NCBI GenBank assembly: GCA_937890835.1
Contig: CALADF010000059.1
Coordinates: 1 to 12,226, forward strand
DNA from: an uncultured bacterium
Lineage (GTDB): Bacteria > Actinomycetota > Coriobacteriia > Coriobacteriales > Eggerthellaceae
DNA: 12,226 nt
Direction: 5' to 3'
In this document: positions 6,056 through 12,226 of the stretch, piece after piece
Position numbering within the stretch: position 1 is the stretch's first letter
How the letters are laid out: each line of letters opens with the position of its first letter
Made by a program: the position numbers and the translations under genes
The notes under the pieces: model-generated
What the model saw: the letters and a program-made list of their open reading frames with translations, nothing else
Told to the model about the DNA's origin: nothing
Database searches by the model: none

Positions 6056-6511
6056 TTAAACGTGAACCTTCACCACTATTTTTCGAACGAGGCATGCGTC
6101 TTTCGCGTGACAGCCTGGCTTATGCGCGTCTTCGGGTGCCGCGATTGCAAGCTCGCCGGCGCGTAGGTAGATACGGCTGGCGTAATCGGGAGTCGAATAG
6201 AGCCCGAAATCGTTTTCATCGTCGAAGGGTTGCGTCTCGCTGAGCCCGTCTAGGGGGGCGACGTAGAGAGCTTCCTCTCCTCGCACGACGAATTGCACGT
6301 CGTAGTAAAGCTTATGAGCCTCCATGTCTTTCTCGTCGGCGTCGACGGTTTCGTACTCCATGACGTTTGCGAAAACGTCATCGCCTTTGATCTCGGTACG
6401 TCCAAGGGGGAGCGCATCGAGATCGTTGTCTCGCAGAAACGCGATGGCCTTCTTCATGTTCTCGCTCAAGTAGTCGTTTGCATCAGAGAAGTCGATCGTA
6501 GAGGTTAGCAT
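6056..6511 (-). CDS. YhcH/YjgK/YiaL family (DUF386) protein
   Basis: The 151-residue protein matches DUF386, small cupin-like barrels linked to handling of sialic acid and other sugars. Landmarks are AIAFLRDNDLDALPLGRTEI (22-41), the MEYETV strand, EAHKLYYDVQFVVRGEE (64-80), with H66 and D71 at likely metal positions, EDAHKPG (127-133, H130) and the C-terminal KIVVKV strand. The start at 6511 is chosen because AGGAG lies just upstream and family members begin about ten residues before this homology; reading from further upstream adds 53 residues of unrelated sequence. It is alone on its strand, divergent from the PAP2 gene. No sugar transporter or catabolic gene lies in the window, so the substrate cannot be inferred. 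A TATACT (6544-6549, minus) may be its -10. Confidence 0.88.
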   Translation of the reverse strand: MLTSTIDFSDANDYLSENMKKAIAFLRDNDLDALPLGRTEIKGDDVFANVMEYETVDADEKDMEAHKLYYDVQFVVRGEEALYVAPLDGLSETQPFDDENDFGLYSTPDYASRIYLRAGELAIAAPEDAHKPGCHAKDACLVRKIVVKVHV

Positions 6512-6543
6512 GCTGCTCCTATCCATGGGGTTTAACTGGAGTA

Positions 6544-6549
6544 AGTATA
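6544..6549 (-). promoter_or_regulatory. Possible -10 element for the DUF386 gene
   Basis: TATACT on the minus strand lies 32 bases upstream of the start codon. The matching -35 (ATGCAA at 6566-6571, spacer 16) is poor, so activation by a bound protein or a weak promoter is likely. Confidence 0.35.
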
Positions 6550-6580
6550 CGCTTGGGATGGTTGCTTGCATGATGCTTGC

Positions 6581-6602
6581 GCGAACATCAGGATATGTCC
6601 GC
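6581..6602. promoter_or_regulatory. 22-bp imperfect inverted repeat between divergent genes
   Basis: GCGAACAT (6581-6588) and ATGTCCGC (6595-6602) are inverted repeats (7 of 8) around a 6-base spacer, a typical operator shape. It lies upstream of both the DUF386 gene and the PAP2 gene in the 230-base intergenic region 6512-6741. Just beside it, GCTTGC occurs twice (6564-6569 and 6575-6580). I find no convincing promoter for the PAP2 gene. Confidence 0.3.
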
Positions 6603-6741
6603 AATCTCGTTCGTCGAGTTTGCCCTATGCTTTGCTGTATGGCGCGGGGGGGCGTAAATAATATGTGCATCGCGCCGGGATGCTATCGCGACGTCATCAT
6701 GCCGCTATCCTTGCCTACCATGGAAAACGCGAGGGGGATTT

Positions 6742-7440
6742 GTGAGTAAAGTTGCGCGAAGGGGAAAGCGCGTCGTCAACGCAGGCAGAAGCCTTGGGGG
6801 GCTTGTTCTCGAAAACAAGGCGGTGGTCGTGCTATGCGTGTGCGTCGTTGTTTTCATCATGTTGCTCGAGGGTGTTCTCGAGGGTGATCTTCTCCGCATT
6901 GATGTGATGGCTTACGGCGTCATCGTGGAGCGCCTGCGTTTCGAATGGCTCACGCCGATAATGGAATCGTTTTCGGCGCTTGCGACTCCGGTTGCGCTGC
7001 TCGTCATGCTTTTGCTTGTCGCTGCGTTCGCGCCGGGCAGGCGACCCGGCGCTTGCTGCACGCTCAACCTGGCGCTAGTAGTTGCATTGAACCTGTTAAT
7101 CAAAGGCATAGTGCAGCGGCCGCGTCCTGAGGGGATATCCCTGGTTACCGAACACGGTTTCAGCTTCCCCTCGGGTCATTCGATGGCGGCGATGGCGTTC
7201 TTCGGGCTTCTTGTTTGGCTGATCTGGCATTACGAGAAGGACAGGCAGATGCGCATAACCTGTTGCGTTGCGCTGTCGGTCGTCATCGTCATGGTTGGCG
7301 TGAGCAGGATTTATCTTGGCGTTCACTACGCTTCCGACGTCATAGGCGGCTTTTGCGTCTCCCTTGCCTGGTTGGCGTTGTACACTCGAATAGTCGCGCC
7401 GCTTTTCCTCGATCCCGCCTTGACCCGGGATGATCGCTAG
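6742..7440 (+). CDS. PAP2 superfamily membrane phosphatase
   Basis: The 232-residue integral membrane protein has all three signature motifs of the type 2 phosphatidic acid phosphatase superfamily: K121-x6-R128-P129 (KGIVQRPRP), PSGH (143-146, with the acid-base His146) and SRIYLGVHYASD (188-199, with nucleophile His195 and Asp199). About six hydrophobic segments are visible, near 27-43, 77-96, 105-121, 147-163, 170-186 and 200-216. The likely job is removing phosphate from a lipid such as undecaprenyl pyrophosphate, phosphatidylglycerol phosphate or phosphatidic acid at the outer face of the membrane; which one cannot be told. The start is GTG with a GAGGGGG site a few bases upstream. The next membrane protein follows after 56 bases on the same strand and may be co-transcribed. 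Confidence 0.92.
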   Translation: MSKVARRGKRVVNAGRSLGGLVLENKAVVVLCVCVVVFIMLLEGVLEGDLLRIDVMAYGVIVERLRFEWLTPIMESFSALATPVALLVMLLLVAAFAPGRRPGACCTLNLALVVALNLLIKGIVQRPRPEGISLVTEHGFSFPSGHSMAAMAFFGLLVWLIWHYEKDRQMRITCCVALSVVIVMVGVSRIYLGVHYASDVIGGFCVSLAWLALYTRIVAPLFLDPALTRDDR

Positions 7441-7496
7441 TTTGTGAGGTTTCCGAATCCGACAACGAGTCGCGTTGGCGACGGTTGGGAGCATGC

Positions 7497-8918
7497 ATGA
7501 CCGAATTGCTGAATAAAAAACAAGATGCGGAAGCGGTGGATCCCCGCTCCGATGCTGATAACTCCGCTTCGACGAGCGACAAACGGGAGACGGAGTGGCC
7601 GGAGGTTTACGCGAACGCCGTCAAGAAGGCCGAGGATCTTATTGACGACCCCGACAACCTCATAGATGTCGATGAGATCATGGAAGAGGTCGAGCGTCAT
7701 AACGCCGACGCCATTGCGGGGAAGAAGGTCCCCTTCGCGCTTAAGATCGTCGGCGTCGTCAGCATCCTCGGGAGCCTTGTTGGCATTGCGGACGGCGTGA
7801 TGATGGGCTTGGGATTTTGGTTGCTCTGGAAAAACGGTTACTTCGTCGATTACTCGACTACGACGCTCGTCGTGACAAGCGTCATGGGCGTGGCGTTGTT
7901 CGCCCTGGTCGTCATGCTCCTCGTGCTCGGCGTACGCTTGTTGAGGAATAGGCGCAGGAACGCCGCCCAGCAGACGTGGATCATGATAGCGTTGCTCGTG
8001 ATCGCCATCATCTGCAATCTCATGCTCTTCGGCATTGACAAGGATCTCATATTCTTCGGTATCATGGCGGTTTTGCTGCTGGCTCTTTCGAGCTATTTGG
8101 ATCCGGAGCTTTCTCGCGAGCGTAAGCTGCGCCGTGAGCTGCGAACGCTCGGCACCAAAGAACGCGTTATCGACGGTACGCTCGGTCGCGATGAGACCGG
8201 GAAAGGATATATCTCGCTCGATTTCTTCAACCTGTTTTGGATTTTCATCGTGGCGAGCGTTCTCGGCCTCATCATCGAGATCATTTTTCACATGGTCGTC
8301 GTGGAGCCGGGCGTGTACCAAGACCGAGCCGGCGTCCTGTTCGGTCCCTTCTCTCCCATATACGGGTTCGGGGCGGTGCTCATGACGCTTGCCCTTAATC
8401 GCTTTCATAAAGCGAACGTGTTGGTCATTTTTCTGGTTAGCGCTGTCATCGGCGGCGCGTTCGAGTTTTTCGTCAGCTGGTTCATGGAGGTCTCGTTCGG
8501 TGCGGTTGCGTGGGACTACTCGGGGACGTTCCTCTCGATCGACGGTCGTACCAACGGCATGTTCATGGCCATGTGGGGCTGTCTGGGCGTATTCTGGATA
8601 AAGGTGTGCCTTCCGTACATGCTGAAGTTCGTGAATATGATTCCGTGGCAGGCGCGCTATACGGTCACTTCTGTATGCGCTGCCCTGATGATCGCCAACG
8701 GCGTCATGACGCTCCAATCGCTTGACTGCTGGTACGAGCGTTTGTCGGGCAAGACGCCGGGGTCTCAGATCGAGTTGTTCTACGAGCGCAATTTCGACGA
8801 CGATTACATGGCGAACCGTTTTCAAAGCATGACCATCGTGCCCGACGATTCGTCCCGCGCGGATAAAGAGGGGGATGTTGCCTCTCTGGCTGCTGCGGAG
8901 CGGGGTTCGCAAAGTTAG
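7497..8918 (+). CDS. ABC_trans_CmpB-type (putative ABC transporter permease) multi-pass membrane protein
   Basis: The C-terminal part (about 245-420) matches the ABC_trans_CmpB family (PF06541), annotated as putative ABC-transporter type IV. Recognisable stretches are FGPFSPIYGFGA (282-293), GGAFEFFVSWFME (319-331) and WDYSGTFLSIDGRTN (339-353), with membrane helices between. Ahead of it is an extra half: an acidic cytoplasmic N-terminus (1-76) and four hydrophobic segments (about 84-110, 123-147, 160-180, 184-200). A charged loop (203-236) joins the halves. The tail after 420 is acidic and soluble. The 473-residue start at 7497 has GGGAG five bases upstream; an in-frame TTG at 7485 is less likely. 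No ATPase gene is adjacent, so a real ABC transport role is unproven. Its 3' end faces the kinase gene across only 18 bases. Confidence 0.82.
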   Translation: MTELLNKKQDAEAVDPRSDADNSASTSDKRETEWPEVYANAVKKAEDLIDDPDNLIDVDEIMEEVERHNADAIAGKKVPFALKIVGVVSILGSLVGIADGVMMGLGFWLLWKNGYFVDYSTTTLVVTSVMGVALFALVVMLLVLGVRLLRNRRRNAAQQTWIMIALLVIAIICNLMLFGIDKDLIFFGIMAVLLLALSSYLDPELSRERKLRRELRTLGTKERVIDGTLGRDETGKGYISLDFFNLFWIFIVASVLGLIIEIIFHMVVVEPGVYQDRAGVLFGPFSPIYGFGAVLMTLALNRFHKANVLVIFLVSAVIGGAFEFFVSWFMEVSFGAVAWDYSGTFLSIDGRTNGMFMAMWGCLGVFWIKVCLPYMLKFVNMIPWQARYTVTSVCAALMIANGVMTLQSLDCWYERLSGKTPGSQIELFYERNFDDDYMANRFQSMTIVPDDSSRADKEGDVASLAAAERGSQS

Positions 8919-8936
8919 GCTTCGACGATTGCCGGT

Positions 8937-10142
8937 TTACGTCAAGAGTTGAGTTGCAAACGCTCCCGCAACAACGAGGAGAGCGCAGGCGATGCGTTCC
9001 CCCATTCCTCTGAATCGTTCGAGTACGGGGTATCGTCTGCGTAGCTCTCGCTTGTCAAGTAGAAGGTAGACGAGGGCGCCGTTCATGACGATGAAAACAC
9101 CCCCGAAGGCGATAAGCCTGTTTACGAGGGGGGTCGATGAATATTGAGCGGTTGGGTATACGGCGCATGATATGCCGCAGAGCGCTCCGAAGGCGAAGAT
9201 CGTCAGCAGGGCGGTGTTCCTGATGCGGCTCCAGACGCTTCGCTTTGAAGCCCTCGGCTTGGAGGCGTCGTGAGACGAAGCGGAGCTGTCATCCGTTGCA
9301 GGGCTTTGCAGGCGGAGAGGCTTCTCCGTAGCGCATGCTGCTTCGTTCAGCGCTCCTACGAGCTCGCGGGCGTTCGCGAAGCGATGCTTTGGGTCGAATT
9401 CCGTTGCTTTGACGATGATGCTTTTGAGCGTCGGCTCGGCGAAAAGGTCGGGAAAGCCTTCCGCGTGGAGGCTCGTGCTCGGCGTTTTTCCCGTAATGCA
9501 GAAATAGAGGACCATGCCCAGAGCATACACGTCGCTTCGTTCGTCGGTTTGGCCGAATCCGAACTGCTCGGGAGGGGCGTAGGGTCGCGTTCCGAAATGC
9601 GTCGTGTCCTCGGTTGCGTCCTCGTGCCAGCTTCGGGCTATGCCGAAATCGATGATGGTCACGGCTTCTCCCGATACGATGATGTTCGACGGTTTTATAT
9701 CACGGTGTATCAAGGGCGGGTCGAATGATTCGTGAAGCTCCGCCACGGCATCGCAAAGCGGTGTTGCCAGGCGTTTTGCCAATGCCGACGAAGGTCCTCT
9801 CCTCGCGACGAACTCGGCAAGGGTTTCTCCCGGCACGTATTCCATGATCACGATGAGCTCGCCATTTCGCTCGAAGCAGTCGAAGACGCGAGGGACGTGC
9901 TTGAACCTCCTCCCGCTTTTCCATGCGGCGAGAATGCGGGGGTAAGCTAATCCCGAACGTCCGTCGAGAGGAATGGTTTTCCTTATGAACGGGCCGAAGC
10001 CCGATCCGTTGCCGCCGACGAACGAGACTATCTGCGTCGTTTCGCCGGCGGATCCTCTGAGGGTCTCTTCGGTACGAAAACTCTCATCGACGGCAAGGGA
10101 GTTGAGGTATTCGTTCAATTCGTCTTGTCTCATAGCCTGCAT
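8937..10142 (-). CDS. Membrane-anchored Ser/Thr protein kinase (Hanks type)
   Basis: A bacterial eukaryote-like kinase domain spans about 25-270. It has HRDIKPSN (146-153, catalytic D148 and N153), IDFG (164-167, D165), an activation loop with several Thr (177-185) ending YAPPEQF (188-194), and SDVYALG (203-209). The glycine-rich loop is reduced to GGNGSGFG (43-50), the ATP-binding lysine is probably K55, and I cannot find the expected helix-C glutamate between about 62 and 80. A charged linker (270-305) leads to three hydrophobic segments (about 308-328, 340-362, 382-400), so the kinase faces the cytosol and is anchored at its C-terminus. No PASTA or other sensor domain is present. It follows the HTH gene by 25 bases on the same strand. 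The ATG at 10142 lacks a clear ribosome-binding site; M4 at 10133 is an alternative. Confidence 0.9.
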   Translation of the reverse strand: MQAMRQDELNEYLNSLAVDESFRTEETLRGSAGETTQIVSFVGGNGSGFGPFIRKTIPLDGRSGLAYPRILAAWKSGRRFKHVPRVFDCFERNGELIVIMEYVPGETLAEFVARRGPSSALAKRLATPLCDAVAELHESFDPPLIHRDIKPSNIIVSGEAVTIIDFGIARSWHEDATEDTTHFGTRPYAPPEQFGFGQTDERSDVYALGMVLYFCITGKTPSTSLHAEGFPDLFAEPTLKSIIVKATEFDPKHRFANARELVGALNEAACATEKPLRLQSPATDDSSASSHDASKPRASKRSVWSRIRNTALLTIFAFGALCGISCAVYPTAQYSSTPLVNRLIAFGGVFIVMNGALVYLLLDKRELRRRYPVLERFRGMGERIACALLVVAGAFATQLLT

Positions 10143-10167
10143 GATATCAGAGCGATAGCGGGCGGTT

Positions 10168-10587
10168 TCAGCAGATCGTGTCTTCGCCGAGGCGGTAAAG
10201 CTCTTCGTTGGTCTGGTAGAGCGAGCAGCCTTTGCTCAGGCAGAAGGCTATGATGGCATCGCGGCGGCGCTTGCAGTAAAGATCGTTTACGCCTGCTGCT
10301 TGGAGAAGGCGACTTGCTTCCTTCAGGGAGAGGGCCATGGCGAAGGCGATCTGCAACACCTTGTTGCGCGATGGGTTGCGTTGGCCGGTGAAGATCTGGT
10401 AGCCGAACGTTTCGTTGAGCCCGGCGTCTCGTATGACGTTCGACCTCTTGAGGTGTTTGAGATCGAGCAGGTGAGCGAGGTACTCTGAGAGCGTGGGTGA
10501 ATCGAGGTCGTATTTGTCGACGAAAGACGATGCGCTCGGTGATTCGAGAAGCTCCCCGAGTAGTTCGTCGGTAAGCGGTTCTTGCAT
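10168..10587 (-). CDS. HTH (XRE-like) regulator paired with the kinase
   Basis: The 139-residue protein has a helical N-terminus (1-40) and a Cro/C1-like helix-turn-helix around 44-100: the segment SNVIRDAGLNETFGYQIFTG (49-68) has the turn and recognition-helix pattern, followed by KVLQIAFAMALSLKEASRLLQAAG, typical of XRE-family helices 4-5. The C-terminal part (101-139) has CKRRRDAIIAFCLSKG and ends in cysteine. The start at 10587 has AGGA seven bases upstream; an upstream in-frame ATG at 10650 would run through the hairpin region and is unlikely. Being directly upstream of the Ser/Thr kinase, it is a natural phosphorylation target or the kinase operon's own regulator; this is inference. A TGCTATCAT at about 10620-10628 (minus) could be an extended -10. 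Confidence 0.8.
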   Translation of the reverse strand: MQEPLTDELLGELLESPSASSFVDKYDLDSPTLSEYLAHLLDLKHLKRSNVIRDAGLNETFGYQIFTGQRNPSRNKVLQIAFAMALSLKEASRLLQAAGVNDLYCKRRRDAIIAFCLSKGCSLYQTNEELYRLGEDTIC

Positions 10588-10628
10588 GATTCGATCCTGA
10601 TGATGTAGGCGGTCTTGCCTTATGATAG

Positions 10629-10688
10629 CAAGAATCCCCGCATCGGGCACTTGCGCTTGATGCGGGGATGGCTAGAGCGCGATTCTTG
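10629..10688 (-). terminator. Nested inverted repeats between lipoprotein and HTH genes; possible terminator/attenuator
   Basis: A perfect 11-bp stem (ATCCCCGCATC 10634-10644 with GATGCGGGGAT 10659-10669) lies 60 bases past the lipoprotein stop. Around it, CAAGAATC (10629-10636) and GATTCTTG (10681-10688) form a second inverted repeat that overlaps the first by three bases. The minus-strand sequence after the stem is TCTTGCTATCAT, poor in T, so termination would be weak. Confidence 0.5.
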
Positions 10689-10728
10689 TTGGAGGCAGCG
10701 CGCAGGTGAAGCCGGCTTGGCGAGGGCG

Positions 10729-11139
10729 CTAGAAGCCGGTGACGTCGGCGACCTCGAACGTCGCCGGTGCCGCGTCGCCGCTCACGCTGCAAAGAGCCTC
10801 GTACTTCCACACCCCGTCCGCTGCAAGGTTGTTGGTGTTCGCGAGTCCGGTTCCGATCTGCGCACCTGATTCATCCTTGAGCACGTACTCGATCTGCACG
10901 TATTTCTTCTCTGTTCCCGAGTTGTTCGTGAGCGTGCCCGTGATGTAATAGAGTCCGTAGCCCTTATCGACGAGCTGCTCGTCGGTGAGCGCGTAGGTGG
11001 CCTTCTCGGGTTCCGCTTCGGTCGTTGAGCCGTTCGAAGACTCCGCGTCTACGGTGCTGCCCCCGCCTGATGAGCATGCTCCTAGTCCGATGAACCCGAG
11101 AACAGCGATGACGACGATGACGATGAGAGCTTTCTTCAT
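10729..11139 (-). CDS. Secreted lipoprotein with FxLYD-type domain
   Basis: The 136-residue protein begins MKK, then a hydrophobic signal helix (4-20) and a lipobox LGAC with the lipid-modified Cys22. It would be anchored on the outer face of the cytoplasmic membrane. A Ser/Gly/Glu-rich linker (23-48) precedes a beta-rich domain (about 50-136): YYITGTLTNNSG (64-75), KKYVQIEYVLKDESGAQIG (78-96) and a final FEVADV strand. This pattern of polar loops around conserved Asn resembles FxLYD domains of Gram-positive surface proteins, whose function is unknown. The AGGGG ribosome-binding site is well placed. It appears to be a single gene. Its closeness to the kinase/HTH pair (same strand) may be meaningful or chance. 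Confidence 0.85.
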   Translation of the reverse strand: MKKALIVIVVIAVLGFIGLGACSSGGGSTVDAESSNGSTTEAEPEKATYALTDEQLVDKGYGLYYITGTLTNNSGTEKKYVQIEYVLKDESGAQIGTGLANTNNLAADGVWKYEALCSVSGDAAPATFEVADVTGF

Positions 11140-11509
11140 GGTTTCCCCTTTTCCGAGCTGATGTTTGCGTAACGAGGGTATCGGATTGACGCTTGCGAAA
11201 CATTAGCTGCGAGCTAAGGATCTTCGGCCTGGCCGATAACGGCGCGTCGTGTTCTGCATCGTCTCGGTATGCACCCTCGATGCTTCTTCAGCGAGCCGGG
11301 TGAGCGCGCAGGTTTCGGATAAGACGTATCCCGCATGTTTCAGACGATTACCGGAAGAAGTGCAAACACGATTTTTCCCGCGAATCGAGGCGCAGCTCGG
11401 GGCGAAGCGCCCGAAACGCCGCGACTCTCGTTACCGGCAGATTACCAAAACAGCCGAAATTGCCCCTAAATTGCCATATTTTCATAAAAAATAGTTTTAG
11501 GATAATGCA
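11140..11509. other. Non-coding stretch between the lipoprotein gene and the ssrA terminator
   Basis: This 370-base stretch holds no convincing gene: possible reading frames are short and lack plausible start sites. It contains a perfect palindrome TTAGCT-GCG-AGCTAA (11203-11217) about 65 bases upstream of the lipoprotein start, and an AT-rich end (about 11461-11509) in which AAATTGCC occurs twice, 12 bases apart. No consensus lipoprotein promoter is seen; a weak GATACC may be its -10. Confidence 0.5.
11203..11217. promoter_or_regulatory. Perfect palindrome upstream of the lipoprotein gene
   Basis: TTAGCT and AGCTAA surround the 3-base spacer GCG. The position, 64-78 bases before the start codon, suits an operator. 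No regulator family can be named. Confidence 0.3.
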
Positions 11510-11551
11510 AATAAAAAAGGGCTTTCATCAGGCAAAACCCGAAAAAGCCCT
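11510..11551 (-). terminator. Rho-independent terminator of ssrA
   Basis: On the minus strand an AGGGCTTT/AAAGCCCT stem (11544-11551 with 11518-11525) with an 18-base loop is followed by TTTTTATTT. It begins ten bases beyond the tmRNA 3' end. Confidence 0.9.
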
Positions 11552-11560
11552 GTTCAGCGA

Positions 11561-11928
11561 TGGTGGAGGCGCGGAGAATCGAACTCCGGTCCATACTAGA
11601 CGATCCGTGAGGCTCTACAAGCTTAGCCTGCGATCGGTTTTAAGGATGCGTCGGTTCGCAGGCCAACGTTTTCATCCCGAGTCGGTTCAGTCTTTTCCTT
11701 GGCCATACCGGCTACGTGCCAAAGAGCATTCCCCTGAGTTGATACCTTGCCCGAATCGGGGAAAACCCGGGTTCGGCAGCCAGGTGCGATTAAGCAGCCA
11801 TGGCGAGCGCCGGAGCGCTCTGAGTGTTCTTTTTGCCAATTAACTTGACGGTACCCCTGTTTAACGTGGCGAGGAGACCACGACCTGCTCCTCACTTCAA
11901 GCCTACCATGTCGAAACCAGTCGCCCCC
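11561..11928 (-). ncRNA. ssrA: Transfer-messenger RNA (tmRNA)
   Basis: The RNA acts as alanyl-tRNA and as message to rescue stalled ribosomes with SmpB. On the minus strand it begins GGGGGCGACTGGTTTCGAC, the near-universal tmRNA start, and ends GAGTTCGATTCTCCGCGCC then TCCACCA with encoded CCA. The 7-bp acceptor stem contains the G3-U70 wobble that marks it for alanyl-tRNA synthetase. The tag frame opens with a GGC resume codon at 11835-11837 and ends TAA at 11790-11792, encoding GKKNTQSAPALAMAA after the charged alanine. The 368-base length is normal. It is a one-piece tmRNA with its own promoter and terminator. Plus-strand reading frames crossing it are chance. Its partner smpB is at 4897-5364. 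Confidence 0.97.
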
Positions 11929-11937
11929 GTTACGGGA

Positions 11938-11960
11938 TCATGATATATGCAGTATCATGA
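11938..11960 (-). promoter_or_regulatory. Inverted repeat in the pre-tmRNA leader
   Basis: TCATGATA (11938-11945) and TATCATGA (11953-11960) are a perfect 8-bp inverted repeat with a 7-base loop. It lies between the predicted transcription start (about 11972) and the mature tmRNA 5' end (11928), so it would be a hairpin in the precursor removed by RNase P, or a DNA operator site. Confidence 0.55.
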
Positions 11961-11978
11961 CGGTAAACTGAATTTTTT

Positions 11979-12006
11979 ATTATACGTTCCCGGCTCTCTA
12001 TGTCAA
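11979..12006 (-). promoter_or_regulatory. Consensus promoter of ssrA
   Basis: The minus strand carries exact consensus hexamers, TTGACA (12001-12006) and TATAAT (11979-11984), with a 16-base spacer. Transcription would start near 11972, about 44 bases before the mature 5' end. This fits strong constitutive expression of tmRNA. Confidence 0.88.
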
Positions 12007-12103
12007 TGCTACGGCACGAATGGTGCTTTATAGTTATCCAAAGGGAGCATGTCCTGAAATCGCGTGAATCGTACGCAAAAGTTCCACGAAGATGAACTCC
12101 GGG

Positions 12104-12123
12104 ATTGTTTACAATGTTCGAAC
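12104..12123. promoter_or_regulatory. Two adjacent palindromes upstream of the last gene
   Basis: ATTGT-TT-ACAAT (12104-12115) is followed directly by GTTCGAAC (12116-12123). The first contains a TACAAT that could be a -10 for the plus-strand gene at 12152, but I see no good -35. The second resembles paired LexA half-sites without the central spacer, so it is not a LexA box. Confidence 0.3.
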
Positions 12124-12151
12124 TAAGCGCATGACAGCGAGGTTAGATTTC

Positions 12152-12226
12152 ATGGAGAAGAAGTTCGGGGGAAAGCACGCGGCTCCCAAGATGGGCGCTG
12201 CTGCGAGAAATCCCCGTGATAACGCA
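12152..12226 (+). CDS. Start of a protein gene cut off by the window end (unrecognised)
   Basis: An open frame starts with ATG at 12152 and stays open for 25 codons to the window end. A GAGG (12138-12141) lies nine bases upstream, and codons are like those of other genes here. The visible N-terminus is basic and rich in Lys, Gly and Ala (MEKKFGGKHAAPKMGAAARN), like the low-complexity leaders of some RNA-modifying enzymes, but no domain is visible and I name no function. It is divergent from ssrA. Confidence 0.6.
   Translation, partial: MEKKFGGKHAAPKMGAAARNPRDNA

Noticed and set aside
7437..8912. Long open frame (491 codons) on the minus strand across the CmpB-type gene
   Set aside because: Mirror of the real gene, rich in His, Glu and Arg, with no domain and no hydrophobic pattern. 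The plus-strand frame has clear membrane helices and a ribosome-binding site.
11249..11494. 81-codon plus-strand frame with GTG start
   Set aside because: No ribosome-binding site, no domain, Arg/Ser-rich composition and an AT-rich non-coding-like end; treated as intergenic.
11460..11895. Reading frames on both strands through the tmRNA
   Set aside because: The region is a complete tmRNA by start, tag, acceptor stem and CCA; the only translated part is the 15-codon tag.
12116..12123. GTTCGAAC as a third LexA site
   Set aside because: The half-sites are in the wrong order and spacing for CGAAC-N4-GTTCG.
1..12226. CRISPR array, insertion sequence, integrase or attachment site next to the tRNA
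   Set aside because: No regularly spaced repeats, no transposase or integrase reading frame and no repeat of the tRNA 3' end seen; that end is outside the window.

Overview
The window looks like ordinary chromosome from a moderately GC-rich Gram-positive bacterium. The best guess is Actinomycetota, class Coriobacteriia (an Eggerthella/Slackia-like organism). The grounds are gene content, consensus Gram-positive promoters, a Bacillus/actinobacterial-type LexA box and a tmRNA tag of Gram-positive type. This placement is inference, because no species marker was searched. There is no insertion sequence, prophage or CRISPR array.

Layout. Positions 1-58 are the 5' part of a tRNA-Thr(UGU) gene (minus). 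Positions 149-2442 (minus) are a two-gene operon: a radical SAM DNA modification/repair protein followed, with a 4-base ATGA overlap, by its usual DUF4130 partner. Its promoter is near consensus, and a 13/14 match to the LexA (SOS) box lies directly after the -10. The radical SAM protein also has a helix-hairpin-helix and a QMSLF peptide resembling a sliding-clamp-binding motif. Next is pyrE (minus), with a terminator whose T-tract runs into the -35 of the radical SAM promoter.

A 446-base gap (3294-3739) separates pyrE from the divergent plus-strand operon. It holds a second LexA-like box, a promoter and a chain of hairpins with two mutually exclusive pairings. The operon encodes an M42 aminopeptidase, SmpB and an unrecognised, very acidic protein. 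Convergent to it is a YhcH/DUF386 protein (6056-6511, minus). Divergent from that are two membrane proteins on plus: a PAP2 phosphatase and an ABC_trans_CmpB-type protein.

From 8937 to 11139 (minus) lie a Ser/Thr kinase with a C-terminal membrane region, an HTH regulator just upstream of it, and an FxLYD lipoprotein. The minus-strand ssrA (tmRNA) gene at 11561-11928 has a strong promoter and terminator, and a new plus-strand gene begins at 12152. smpB and ssrA, the two components of trans-translation, are therefore about 6.2 kb apart on opposite strands.

The leads most worth following are the SOS-type operon with its clamp-like motif, the structured leader in front of the peptidase-smpB operon, and the kinase/HTH pair.
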